Shown here piece by piece: positions 8,665 through 16,856 of a stretch of 64,000 bases of DNA. Location of the stretch: positions 1,488,001 to 1,552,000 of the forward strand of contig NZ_CP107546.1 in the NCBI RefSeq assembly GCF_025836995.1, read 5' to 3'. Made by a program: the position numbers and the translations under genes. The notes under the pieces were generated by a model. It did not search any database, was not told where the DNA came from, and saw only the letters and a program-made list of their open reading frames with translations. Numbering within the stretch: position 1 is the stretch's first letter; every line of letters starts with the position of its first letter. This DNA is from Microbacterium sp. M28 (lineage in GTDB: Bacteria > Actinomycetota > Actinomycetes > Actinomycetales > Microbacteriaceae).

Positions 8665-8670
8665 CAGACT
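8665..8670 (+). promoter_or_regulatory. Putative -10 element (CAGACT) of ldh
   Basis: CAGACT ends 6 bases before the ATG at 8677, matching the leaderless spacing seen at other genes here. Confidence 0.4.
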
Positions 8671-8676
8671 GAGCGC

Positions 8677-9630
8677 ATGGCAGTCATCGAGAACTCGAAG
8701 GTCACCGTCGTCGGTGCGGGCAGCGTCGGCTCGAGCGTGGCGTATGCCGCATTGATCCGCGGATCGGCTCGACACGTCGCGCTGTACGACATCGCCACGG
8801 CCAGGGTCGAAGCCGAGGTCCTCGACCTGGCTCACGGGACCCAGTTCACGGGGTCGAGCGACATCATCGGCGGGAGCGACATCTCCGTCGTCGCCGGCTC
8901 GCACGTCGTCGTCATCACCGCTGGGGCCAAGCAGAAGCCCGGGCAGACGCGCATCGAACTCGCCGCGGTCAACGCGCGCATCATCCGCGACATGATGCCG
9001 AAGCTCCTCGAGGTCGCGCCGGACGCCGTCTACGTCATCGTCACCAATCCCTGCGATGTGCTCACTGTTCTGGCGCAGGAGGCCACCGGCCTGCCGCGTG
9101 AGCGCATCTTCGCGTCCGGCACGGTCCTGGACACGTCGCGTCTGCGCTGGAAGCTCGCCGAACGTGCCGGCGTCTCGACGTCGAGCGTGCATGCGTACAT
9201 CGTGGGTGAGCATGGGGACACCGAGTTCCCGCTCTGGTCGCGGACCACCATCGGAACCGTGCCGATCCTGGAGTGGGAGACTCCGGGGCATCCACGCATC
9301 ACCCGTGCGGAACTGGATGCGATCGCCGTCGACGTGCGGGATGCCGCATACACCGTCATCCAGGGCAAGGGGGCGACGAACTATGCGATCGGGCTGTCCA
9401 GCGCGCGCATCATCGAGGCGATCCTCGGAGACGAGCACGCGGTCATGCCGGTGAGCACAGTGCTGGAGGACTTCCACGGCGTCGACGGAGTGGCACTGTC
9501 CGTACCGTCTGTCGTGAGCGCCGCCGGTGCCGTTCCGATCCGTGCCACGAGCTTCTCCGTGGAGGAGGAGGAGATGCTGCATCGCTCGGCCGACGCGCTG
9601 CGCGAGGTCGCCGATTCGCTGCGGGACTGA
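8677..9630 (+). CDS. ldh: L-lactate dehydrogenase
   Basis: A 317-residue NAD-dependent enzyme interconverting pyruvate and L-lactate. The Rossmann motif GAGSVGSS lies at residues 13-20. The substrate loop KPGQTR places the specificity glutamine at 90 and catalytic Arg at 92, Asp152 is in LDTSR, and catalytic His179 is in GEHGDTEF. Gln in the loop, rather than Arg, fits lactate rather than malate dehydrogenase. The start is a probable leaderless ATG directly after the tRNA gene. It ends 3 bases from the convergent gene at 9634, with no room for a separate terminator. Confidence 0.93.
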   Translation: MAVIENSKVTVVGAGSVGSSVAYAALIRGSARHVALYDIATARVEAEVLDLAHGTQFTGSSDIIGGSDISVVAGSHVVVITAGAKQKPGQTRIELAAVNARIIRDMMPKLLEVAPDAVYVIVTNPCDVLTVLAQEATGLPRERIFASGTVLDTSRLRWKLAERAGVSTSSVHAYIVGEHGDTEFPLWSRTTIGTVPILEWETPGHPRITRAELDAIAVDVRDAAYTVIQGKGATNYAIGLSSARIIEAILGDEHAVMPVSTVLEDFHGVDGVALSVPSVVSAAGAVPIRATSFSVEEEEMLHRSADALREVADSLRD

Positions 9631-9633
9631 CGC

Positions 9634-9840
9634 TCAGGCCTCGTCGTCGGGTTCCGGTTCGACCTGCGGCCGTCCGACGATGCCGATACCGACTGCTTCG
9701 TGACTCGGTTCGTCCTCGGCACGTTCGGGGGCGTGCGGCTCTTCGGCGGGATCCTTCTCCGTACTGGGTTCGGCCAGCTCGGCATCCGACGGCATCGCTT
9801 CGCCGGACTCCTCCTCTGGGGTGCCTGGCGTGTCCGTCAT
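9634..9840 (-). CDS. Small acidic low-complexity protein
   Basis: A 68-residue protein rich in Glu, Pro and Ala, with no cysteine, transmembrane segment or recognisable domain; probably intrinsically disordered. Its ATG overlaps the stop of the upstream gene (9837-10013) in an ATGA arrangement, which supports real translation. The function is unknown. The opposite strand is open but has no coding logic. Confidence 0.55.
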   Translation of the reverse strand: MTDTPGTPEEESGEAMPSDAELAEPSTEKDPAEEPHAPERAEDEPSHEAVGIGIVGRPQVEPEPDDEA

Positions 9841-10013
9841 GACTCCGCGTCCTCGGCTCCGGCTGCGAGACGGTCCGCTTCGGCGCTGTCGATCCGGTCG
9901 GCGTCGACGTCGTCGTCGAGGACCTCTTCCCCGTCGACCTCGCGCGTCACGGTCTCCTTGGCATCCGCACCGTCCGGCTGGATCGGGAACGGGGATGAAT
10001 ACTCGTTCGACAT
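9837..10013 (-). CDS. Small acidic protein, MSNEYSSPF type
   Basis: A 58-residue protein beginning MSNEYSSPFPIQ and ending in an Asp/Glu/Ala-rich tail. The ATG at 10013 was chosen because GAGGAG stands 6 bases upstream; an in-frame start at 10043 is not supported. It has no cysteines or hydrophobic span and is probably disordered. It is translationally coupled to the next acidic gene. A TAGCGT hexamer about 30 bases upstream may be its -10 element. No function is recognised. Confidence 0.6.
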   Translation of the reverse strand: MSNEYSSPFPIQPDGADAKETVTREVDGEEVLDDDVDADRIDSAEADRLAAGAEDAES

Positions 10014-10179
10014 GATCGGCTCCTCTCGTGATGGTGAGTTCACGCTAGGAGCGGACGCGAGAATCCCCTAGCGGGTTGACGCGCCGGTCGCGGCGGGGTA
10101 CGCGGCCGTGACCGATCCGACGGGTCAGTTCTTCGACCGCAACGGAGCCATCCGATTCCGACCACGGCCAACGGGTCGA

Positions 10180-10470
10180 TCACAGCGGACGCGCTGTGAC
10201 CGACTCCTCGCCGAGATCCTCGCGCGCCGTGCGGAGGCACTGCGTGCACAGCAGCTCCACGATGCGAGGGTGGTCCTCGCCGCACGTGCAGTCGATCGTC
10301 ACCCGCCACGTCGCCTTCCGCCCGCACGCCTCATAGGCCTCGTCGTCGCCGTGGTCGCACTCGCATTCGATCGACGAGTCCCGGTCCCAGCTCTGCAGCG
10401 CGTCCGCGAATGCCCGGTCGAGCGGATCGAGCGCAGCATCCGTCGCTCTTCCGAGGCTCTTGCGCCGCAT
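10180..10470 (-). CDS. Small cysteine-rich protein coupled to a DUF262 gene
   Basis: A 96-residue hypothetical protein. It has paired Cys/His positions that could bind zinc: CECDH near residues 35-39, a following YEACGR, DCTCGEDH near residues 55-62, and LCTQC near residues 71-75. Its ATG lies inside the stop of the DUF262/DUF1524 gene (ATGA), so it is translated from the same message. That linkage suggests a partner or modulator of the larger protein, but I do not recognise the family. The gap after it (10014-10179 on this strand) shows nothing coding. Confidence 0.65.
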   Translation of the reverse strand: MRRKSLGRATDAALDPLDRAFADALQSWDRDSSIECECDHGDDEAYEACGRKATWRVTIDCTCGEDHPRIVELLCTQCLRTAREDLGEESVTARPL

Positions 10471-12467
10471 CACATCACATCCCCGATGTAGGAGTACTTG
10501 ACGAAGACCTCTGACGCGATGCCCGACTCCTCGAGCACTCCCTGCACGGCGTTCATCATGTAGTTCGAGTCCCAGCCCATGTAGAGGAAGTGCGACCCGT
10601 CGAGTTCGTCCCATTGGCCCTTCCAGGCCATCCCGTCGTAGATCGGCCCCCCGTGGCGCGCGCTGTAGGCGAGCGCCGCGGCACGATCATCCGTCCATGC
10701 GCGCCGGAAGACCCGGTTGAAGAGGTACTTCACGTCGCGGACGTCCCAGTGCTCACCGCGATACTCGACGTACGAGAACTCACGATCCCACCCGGCGGGC
10801 CAGCCTCGACGCCGGACCGCGTCCAGGATCGGTGTGAGCCCGTCGTCGTCGATCTCCGGCAGTTCGGGCCGTGCCCAGATCCGCACGAGATCGGCGGTCA
10901 ATCGTACGGTCCGTCGAGTGATCGCTGCCGTGCCCCATTCGTCCAGCTCCGCGAGAGCACGGGTGTCGGCGATCGCGCTGCGCGCATACGCATCCCGCTG
11001 CTTGTCCGGGAACGACGAGCCGAAGACGCGCTCCGTGAGGTGCTGCTCGAGAAGGGTGAGGTTGCCCAGGGTGGGAGCGAGGGCCCGGTGACTGTTCTGC
11101 TCGTCCTCCGTGAGCTCGCTCCACGTGCGCGCTCCGCCTCCGGACCAGGCGTCGCCAGGAGCTGCCGGCACGATGTGCTCCAGGTCGAGGCCGGCGGCAT
11201 CCTCGACATCCTGGAGTCTGCCGAGCACATAGGCGGCGTGGGGGAGCTCGCCGTACTTGAGGACGGCGCTCACGCGCTCGTCCGACGGTGTGATGCGGGC
11301 GATCGCGCGCATCAGCGCCTCGCGTCCCGCCGTTCGCGCTCTGCACAGGCGTGCGATCAGCCGGTCGGTGGGGAGATTCACGATCGCCCGGCGCAGGTAC
11401 ATCGCCTGCACCCACTCCAGCGTCTCGAGCAACTCGCCGCGCTCGATGAGGCCACGGGAATGATCGCTGTAGACGCGCAGCACGAGCGGATACGCCGCAC
11501 GGCCGAACGTGTTCACGAACTCCAGCTGACGCCGGATCTCCGCGTCCGTCTCGCGTGACGGGTCCAGCAGGATGCCGTAGATCTCCGCGAAGTGCCGCCA
11601 GATCTCCGCATCCGCCTCGAGGTGTGCCACGTCGACCCGAGGGAACGAATGCCGGAACGCGCTGTACACGCCGTGCTCGCCGCCCGCGGCGACCTCCCGC
11701 CCCGTGCGCATGACGAGGTAGTGCCGCCAGAAGGCGCCGATCGTCTCACCGGTGTGGCGCTCGATCGGGAGCCAGAACCGTTCCTCGACGTCCAGCTGCT
11801 CGGCGTGCGTGAGACCCATCAGGATGTAGTTGTGGATCAGCTCGTGATCGCGCAGCGGCTCGCCGGTGGAGTTGAGGCTCTCGAAGATCTGCTGCGCGTT
11901 CGCCTGCGGTCCGAGAGTGATCGAGACGTGTTCGAGCTTCTTCAGTCCTCGCCAGATGCGCGGAGCCTCATCGGCGTGCACCTGGCTGCGGAAGAACGCG
12001 TAGTTGTCGTCGAACCGGGATTCCCGATCGGCGTCGTCGCGGCGGTCCAGCACGACCGTCTCGTACAGGTCGGCCCATGCGTGGTGCGGACGCAGTTTCG
12101 TCCGGCTGTCGTCGTCCGCGCGTACGAGCACCCGCTCGAGTTCCGCGGCCATGACGGCGTCCTGCCCGCGCACCGCGTGGTGGAGCGCCGCGACCAGCAG
12201 CATGAGCGTGGTGATGCGCTGCTGACCATCGATGAGGATGAGATCAGTGTCCAAGGCATCCTGAGCGGACAGGATCGACCCGATGAAGTGCCGGTGCGCG
12301 TCGTCCTCGCCCGCCACCGCTCGCACGTCCGAGAGCAGCCGCTCGCAGGCGCCGATGTCCCAGCGGTACTGCCGCTGATAGACCGGCACGACGATGGTCG
12401 TGGCGGGGGCGGCGAGCCATTCGATCGTGTTTACTGCGGTCGCTTCGACGTTGGTGGCCGTTGCCAT
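10470..12467 (-). CDS. DUF262 and DUF1524 (GmrSD-like) protein
   Basis: A 665-residue protein with the architecture of GmrS/GmrD fusions. DUF262 starts with VPVYQRQYRW (27-36) and has the DGQQRITT nucleotide-pocket motif (80-87) plus FESLNSTGEPL. The DUF1524 nuclease segment has DLEHIVP, with His near 431, and LGNLTLL downstream, as in HNH-type active sites. About 110 C-terminal residues (from WDREFSYVEY) form an extra domain I do not recognise. Related proteins are type IV restriction enzymes cutting modified DNA, or anti-phage BrxU-like NTPase-nucleases. The ATG at 12467 was chosen over an in-frame start 25 codons upstream because the conserved part begins just after it. It is cotranscribed with the small Cys-rich gene. 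Confidence 0.8.
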   Translation of the reverse strand: MATATNVEATAVNTIEWLAAPATTIVVPVYQRQYRWDIGACERLLSDVRAVAGEDDAHRHFIGSILSAQDALDTDLILIDGQQRITTLMLLVAALHHAVRGQDAVMAAELERVLVRADDDSRTKLRPHHAWADLYETVVLDRRDDADRESRFDDNYAFFRSQVHADEAPRIWRGLKKLEHVSITLGPQANAQQIFESLNSTGEPLRDHELIHNYILMGLTHAEQLDVEERFWLPIERHTGETIGAFWRHYLVMRTGREVAAGGEHGVYSAFRHSFPRVDVAHLEADAEIWRHFAEIYGILLDPSRETDAEIRRQLEFVNTFGRAAYPLVLRVYSDHSRGLIERGELLETLEWVQAMYLRRAIVNLPTDRLIARLCRARTAGREALMRAIARITPSDERVSAVLKYGELPHAAYVLGRLQDVEDAAGLDLEHIVPAAPGDAWSGGGARTWSELTEDEQNSHRALAPTLGNLTLLEQHLTERVFGSSFPDKQRDAYARSAIADTRALAELDEWGTAAITRRTVRLTADLVRIWARPELPEIDDDGLTPILDAVRRRGWPAGWDREFSYVEYRGEHWDVRDVKYLFNRVFRRAWTDDRAAALAYSARHGGPIYDGMAWKGQWDELDGSHFLYMGWDSNYMMNAVQGVLEESGIASEVFVKYSYIGDVM

Positions 12468-12575
12468 GACTGAGTGATGCCTCCGAGAAGAGCGGGAGTC
12501 CGAGACCCGCCTGAACGAGTCTAGCCCGGGCTGATTTTGCACGGTCGAGCTCCACGGTCCTCCTCGGCTCCGCTG

Positions 12576-12589
12576 TTAGGCTTGCCTTA
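12576..12589. promoter_or_regulatory. Possible DtxR/IdeR-type iron box overlapping a -10 element
   Basis: TTAGGC-TT-GCCTTA is a near-perfect inverted repeat matching 11 of 14 positions of the right-hand part of the IdeR/DtxR consensus. It lies about 42 bases upstream of the oxygenase-like gene. The embedded TAGGCT also fits the -10 hexamers used elsewhere in this window, so the match could come from a promoter alone. Confidence 0.4.
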
Positions 12590-12630
12590 TCAGGGCCTGT
12601 TAAAACGTGCTGGCCCCCGATGAAAGGAAC

Positions 12631-13416
12631 ATGATCCAGATCATGGGATACATCAAGTCCGCTGCCCTCGAGGAGACCGGCTTCGTCGTCCTCGACAGCT
12701 ACAACCAGGCGCTCGACCCCAAGGAATGGCTCGACATCGAGTACGTCGACTGGAAGTCGTCGGGGGACACCCGTTTCGCTCCGCTCGCGAGCGCCAAGGG
12801 CGAGATCGAGTGCAACGGCTTCTGGAACCACAAGCCGCCGCGCACCGACAAGGACGGCGTCTGGATCGACGAGCAGACGGCCAAGGCGCCGAACCTGACC
12901 CGTCGTGCACAGGAGCCCGGCGCGAACGTCGGCCGTTGCCGCGTCATCGAGCTGCAGCCGAACACCTACGGCGAGTGCCTCTACAACCTCCACCAGGACG
13001 ACAACAACCGTCTGAACCCGGACGGCACCGGATGGGTCGTCCGCGGCTTCTTCAACCTCACGGACGACAAGGACAGCTTCTTCGTCCTTCGTGAGAACCG
13101 CACGGACCCCGCCGGCGAGGTGCGCATCGCCCTGCCGGCCGGCGCCCAGCTCATCATCGACACGCAGCGACTGTGGCACGCCGCCACCCACGTCGGCACC
13201 GAGCCGCGCTACAACCTCATCACGTCGTGGACCTCGGGCCCCGAGCTCGACGCCTACATCGAGAAGTACAACGGCACCAGCCAGCACACCCAGTTCGAGC
13301 TTCCGCAGGACGTGCTCGAGGCGGGTTACGCCGAGCAGGCCCGCAAGGACGCCGCCCGTGCCGCGTACTACGCGGCCAAGGGCCAGCAGGTCAAGCAGGC
13401 CATGAGCGAGGCCTGA
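12631..13416 (+). CDS. 2-oxoglutarate/Fe(II)-oxygenase-like protein, uncharacterised
   Basis: A 261-residue protein with no obvious named family. The spacing of polar residues matches the double-stranded beta-helix oxygenases: His121-x-Asp123 in NLHQDDN, a distal His183 in RLWHAATH, and Arg193 ten residues later in PRYNLITSW, where the 2-oxoglutarate arginine usually sits. This suggests an iron-dependent dioxygenase, but fold and substrate are inference. The C-terminus is an Ala/Lys-rich helix. Start choices are ATG 12631 (AAAGGA very close) or ATG 12643 (MGYIKS); a GTG at 12607 is less likely. It is followed by a 19-bp terminator hairpin and is transcribed alone. Confidence 0.6.
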   Translation: MIQIMGYIKSAALEETGFVVLDSYNQALDPKEWLDIEYVDWKSSGDTRFAPLASAKGEIECNGFWNHKPPRTDKDGVWIDEQTAKAPNLTRRAQEPGANVGRCRVIELQPNTYGECLYNLHQDDNNRLNPDGTGWVVRGFFNLTDDKDSFFVLRENRTDPAGEVRIALPAGAQLIIDTQRLWHAATHVGTEPRYNLITSWTSGPELDAYIEKYNGTSQHTQFELPQDVLEAGYAEQARKDAARAAYYAAKGQQVKQAMSEA

Positions 13417-13431
13417 GCCTCATCCTCATAC

Positions 13432-13473
13432 CACGAAGGCGGGAATCACATGCTTGTGATTTCCGCCTTCGTG
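13432..13473 (+). terminator. Long rho-independent-type hairpin
   Basis: A 19-bp stem (13432-13450 with 13455-13473, one G-T wobble) and a 4-base loop follow the oxygenase-like gene. Confidence 0.8.
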
Positions 13474-13564
13474 CTGGAGAATAGGCGCATAACCGCATAT
13501 TCTCGCCACTTCTTCGTGGGGTTCAGGTCGTTGGGGAAGACGCACCTGATGAAACGGAGAGATC

Positions 13565-14068
13565 ATGGCGACGGCTTACGCACGCGGAGTGGTGTACATC
13601 CACTCCGCACCTCGCGCGCTCTGCCCGCACCTCGAATGGGCGGTGGGACGCGCCATTGGTCGTGCGGTGAACTTCGACTGGGCCGAGCAGCCCGTGCTCG
13701 AAGGATCTCGTCGTGCCGAGTTCTACTGGGACGGCCCGGTCGGCACAGGCGCCGCGCTGGCAACCGCGATCCGCGGCTGGGAGCACCTGCGTTTCGAGGT
13801 CACGGAAGACCCGACGCCGCGGAGCGACGGCGGACGCTGGCTGCACACGCCGGATCTCGGCATCCACTACGCGCAGACCGATGCCGCGGGCAACATCGTG
13901 ATCGGCGAGGATCGCATCCGCTACGCCATGGAGATCGCGGCCGGAAACGCCGTCGAGCTGCAGCGTGAACTCGACGTCGCACTCGGCTCGGCATGGGACG
14001 AAGAGCTCGAGCCGTTCCGTCACGCCAGCGACGACGCACGCGTCGTCTGGCTGCACAAGGTCGGCTGA
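13565..14068 (+). CDS. DUF3145 family protein
   Basis: A 167-residue protein of an actinobacteria-specific family of unknown function. Recognisable stretches are ARGVVYIHSAPRALCPHLEW at the start, FYWDGPVGTGAALATAI and RFEVTEDPTPRSDGGRW. It has a single cysteine and no signal peptide or membrane span, so it is expected in the cytosol. The ATG at 13565 follows GGAGAG at about 5 bases. It stands alone between two terminators, so it is probably monocistronic. Confidence 0.85.
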   Translation: MATAYARGVVYIHSAPRALCPHLEWAVGRAIGRAVNFDWAEQPVLEGSRRAEFYWDGPVGTGAALATAIRGWEHLRFEVTEDPTPRSDGGRWLHTPDLGIHYAQTDAAGNIVIGEDRIRYAMEIAAGNAVELQRELDVALGSAWDEELEPFRHASDDARVVWLHKVG

Positions 14069-14153
14069 GCCGATGAGGACCTGAGCGGTAGGCGTCGGTA
14101 TCGGATTCCGGTGATTCACCCCGGACGCTGAGACAGCGAATGCCGCTCACACG

Positions 14154-14184
14154 AAAACGGCCCCCGGTTCGCCGGGGGCCGTTT
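14154..14184. terminator. Terminator hairpin with UUCG loop, downstream of fabF
   Basis: A 13-bp stem (14155-14167 with 14172-14184) closed by TTCG lies between the convergent DUF3145 and fabF genes and can act on either strand. Confidence 0.85.
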
Positions 14185-14199
14185 CACGTGCCGGTCGGA

Positions 14200-15441
14200 T
14201 CAGCCGGGGTAGTCCGCGAACGCGATGACGGCGTTGTGCCCGCCGAATCCGAACGAGTTGCTGATCGCGAGCTGGGGACCGTCGCCGAGGGGCTGCGGCT
14301 CCGCCGACAGCCTGAACGGCACTGCAGGGTCCTGCTCGGTCATGTTGATCGTCGGCGGTGCGACACGATCGCGCAGTGCAAGGACCGTGTAGACGGCTTC
14401 GAGCGCGCCCGTGCCTCCGAGCAGATGTCCGGTGGACGCCTTGGTCGCCGACACCGGGATGTCGTCGATGCGGTCGCCGAACACCGTCTTCAGAGCGACG
14501 TACTCGTTCGGGTCGCCCACAGGGGTCGACGTCGCGTGCGCGTTGATGTGCGTCACCTGGTCGGCCGTCGCGCCGGCCTGCTTCAGGGCCAGCTCGACCG
14601 CGCGAGCGGCACCGGTGCCTTCGGGGTCGTTGCCGGTGATGTGGTAGGAATCAGCGGTCACGCCGCCGCCGACGACGTACGCGTAGATGCGGGCGCCACG
14701 GGCCAGCGCGTGCTCCTCGGTCTCGAGGACGAGCGCAGCGCCGCCTTCGCCCATGACGAAGCCGTCGCGGTCGATCGCGCCGGGACGCGACGCGTGCTCC
14801 GGGTCGTCGTTGCGGCGGGAGAGCGCCTGCGCGGAGGCGAACGACGCCATTGTGATCGGGTGGATCGCCGATTCGGCACCACCGGCGATGACCACGTCGG
14901 CGAGGCCGTCCTGCAGGTGCTCGTAGGCGTTGGCGATGGACTCGGTGCTCGAGGCGCATGCGCTCACGACGGTCCTGGCGAACGCCTTCGCGCCGAACTG
15001 CAGAGACAGGTTGCCGGCCCCGGCGTTGGGCATGAGCATCGGAACGGTCAGCGGCATGACGCGGCGCGGACCTTTTTCGCGCAGGGTGTCCCAGGCATCC
15101 AGCAGCGTCCACACGCCGCCGATGCCGGTCGCCCAGTCGATGCCGAGGCGTTCGGGAGCGACGTCGGGGGACCCGGCATCCTCCCACGCCTCGCGGGCGA
15201 CGATCAGGGCGAACTGGGTCGAAGGATCGAGCCGCTTCGCCTCGTGCCGCGCCAGGACCTCCTCGGGGCGGACGATCGCCTCGGCGGCGAAGTTCACGGG
15301 GAGCTGGTACTGCTCGACCCACTCGTGCGTGAGGGTGCGCGTTCCCGAGGCGCCGGCGAGCAGATTGGTCCAGTTGTCCTGGGCTGTCCCGCCGATGGCG
15401 GAGCTGGCGCCGATGCCGGTGACGACGATGCGCTTGGTCAT
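14200..15441 (-). CDS. fabF: Beta-ketoacyl-ACP synthase II
   Basis: A 413-residue condensing enzyme that elongates acyl-ACP with malonyl-ACP in type II fatty acid synthesis. The thiolase-fold Cys-His-His triad is present: Cys in VVSACASSTESIANA near residue 167, His in NAHATSTPVGD and His in ASTGHLLGGTGALEA. The ATG at 15441 (MTKRIVVTG) was chosen because it matches the family start; upstream in-frame codons have no similarity. It is the last gene of the fasR-fabD-fabH-acpP-fabF cluster and ends at a strong terminator. Confidence 0.95.
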   Translation of the reverse strand: MTKRIVVTGIGASSAIGGTAQDNWTNLLAGASGTRTLTHEWVEQYQLPVNFAAEAIVRPEEVLARHEAKRLDPSTQFALIVAREAWEDAGSPDVAPERLGIDWATGIGGVWTLLDAWDTLREKGPRRVMPLTVPMLMPNAGAGNLSLQFGAKAFARTVVSACASSTESIANAYEHLQDGLADVVIAGGAESAIHPITMASFASAQALSRRNDDPEHASRPGAIDRDGFVMGEGGAALVLETEEHALARGARIYAYVVGGGVTADSYHITGNDPEGTGAARAVELALKQAGATADQVTHINAHATSTPVGDPNEYVALKTVFGDRIDDIPVSATKASTGHLLGGTGALEAVYTVLALRDRVAPPTINMTEQDPAVPFRLSAEPQPLGDGPQLAISNSFGFGGHNAVIAFADYPG

Positions 15442-15538
15442 GGGGTGTGGTTCCTTGTCGAGCGAGCGAGCGAGCGAACGGTGGGGGAGTCCCGCGGATG
15501 CCACGACCCGCATGCGCGGGCGTGGCATCCGTCAGGTC

Positions 15539-15787
15539 TTACTCCTGGCCGGCGACGATGAAGTTCACGGCGTCGCCGACGGTCTTGAGGTTCTTGACCT
15601 CGTCGTCGGGGATGGTGACGCCGAACTTCTCCTCCGCGTTGACGACGATCGTCATCATCGAGATGGAGTCGATGTCGAGGTCGTCCGTGAACGACTTCTC
15701 CAGGGCGACCTCACTGGCGTTGATGCCGGTCTCGTCGGTGATGAGCTCGGCGAGGCCGGCGAGGACCTCATCGTTGGTGAAAGCCAT
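15539..15787 (-). CDS. acpP: Acyl carrier protein
   Basis: An 82-residue acidic four-helix carrier protein of fatty acid synthesis. Ser41 in DIDSIS is the 4'-phosphopantetheine attachment site (the family motif is more often DSL). AAGAGGAAT upstream provides a ribosome-binding site, often strong for this abundant protein. It lies between fabH and fabF in the standard actinobacterial order. Confidence 0.96.
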   Translation of the reverse strand: MAFTNDEVLAGLAELITDETGINASEVALEKSFTDDLDIDSISMMTIVVNAEEKFGVTIPDDEVKNLKTVGDAVNFIVAGQE

Positions 15788-15854
15788 TGCTATTCCTCTT
15801 TCTTGCGGGTAGTTGTCGGAACCGTTGAACAGTCTAGGGAAACCTCGGGCCGGA

Positions 15855-16856
15855 TCAGGGGAGGACGACGACCTGGGCGGCGAAGACGAGCCCGGCGCCG
15901 AAGCCGATCTGCAGCGCGAGACCGCCGGAGAGCTCCGGGTGCTCGGTCATCAGACGGTGACTCGCCAGCGGGATCGATGCCGCCGACGTGTTGCCCGTCG
16001 TCTCGATGTCACGCGCGATCACGGTCGTCTCGGGGAGCTTCAGCTGCTTGGCGAACTCGTCGATGATGCGCATGTTCGCCTGGTGCGGGATGAACGCGGC
16101 GAGATCGGACGCCTCGACGCCGGCGACCTCGAGCGCTTCACGCGCGACCTTCGCCATCTCCCACACCGCCCAGCGGAAGACCGTCGGGCCCTCCTGGCGC
16201 AGCGTGGGCCACGGGGCGACGCCGTCACGGAACTCCGTGAGCGTGTGGTTCATCCCCACGGCATCCGCCTTGGATCCGTCGGAGCCCCAGACAGCCGGTG
16301 CGATCCCCGGGGTCTCGCTCGGACCGATGAGGGCTGCGCCTGCCCCGTCGCCGAGCAGGAACGAGATGCTGCGGTCGGTCGGGTCGACGACGTCGGAGAG
16401 CTTCTCGGTACCGATCACCAGCGCGTACCGAGCGGCGCCGGCACGGATCAGGGCGTCCGCCTGCGCGACGGCATAGGCGTAACCGGCGCATGCCGCGTTG
16501 ATGTCGTACGCGGCCGCCGGGTTCGCACCGACGCGGTCGGCGACGATGGCGGAGACCGACGGCGTCTGCTTCGGGTTGCTGATCGTCGCGACGATGACGA
16601 GATCGACATCCGCTGCCGCGACCCCGCTGCGCTCGATGGCCTCGGCGGCGGCCGTCGTGGCGAGATCGATCGCGTCGGTTTCGGCGACCGCGCGAGCGCG
16701 GGTCACGATGCCGGTGCGCTGACGGATCCACTCGTCGCTCGAGTTGATCGGCTCGATGAGGTCATCGTTGGGTACCGCGTTCTCGCCGCGCGCTGCGCCG
16801 AAAGCGTAGATACGGGTATAGGCGGGCCCGGTGACCTGCTGCAGTGTGGCGCTCAT
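15855..16856 (-). CDS. fabH: Beta-ketoacyl-ACP synthase III
   Basis: A 333-residue initiating condensing enzyme that joins an acyl-CoA primer with malonyl-ACP. In actinobacteria with branched-chain lipids it usually accepts branched primers. The catalytic residues are Cys123 in NAACAGYAYAVAQ, His in IPHQANMRIIDEFA and Asn in TTGNTSAASIPLA. The start overlaps the fabD stop by 4 bases, giving translational coupling. Primer specificity cannot be read directly. Confidence 0.95.
   Translation of the reverse strand: MSATLQQVTGPAYTRIYAFGAARGENAVPNDDLIEPINSSDEWIRQRTGIVTRARAVAETDAIDLATTAAAEAIERSGVAAADVDLVIVATISNPKQTPSVSAIVADRVGANPAAAYDINAACAGYAYAVAQADALIRAGAARYALVIGTEKLSDVVDPTDRSISFLLGDGAGAALIGPSETPGIAPAVWGSDGSKADAVGMNHTLTEFRDGVAPWPTLRQEGPTVFRWAVWEMAKVAREALEVAGVEASDLAAFIPHQANMRIIDEFAKQLKLPETTVIARDIETTGNTSAASIPLASHRLMTEHPELSGGLALQIGFGAGLVFAAQVVVLP

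Noticed and set aside
9700..10071. A plus-strand frame opposite the small acidic genes
   Set aside because: It has no ribosome-binding site or domain. The minus-strand pair shows ATGA coupling and a good Shine-Dalgarno instead.
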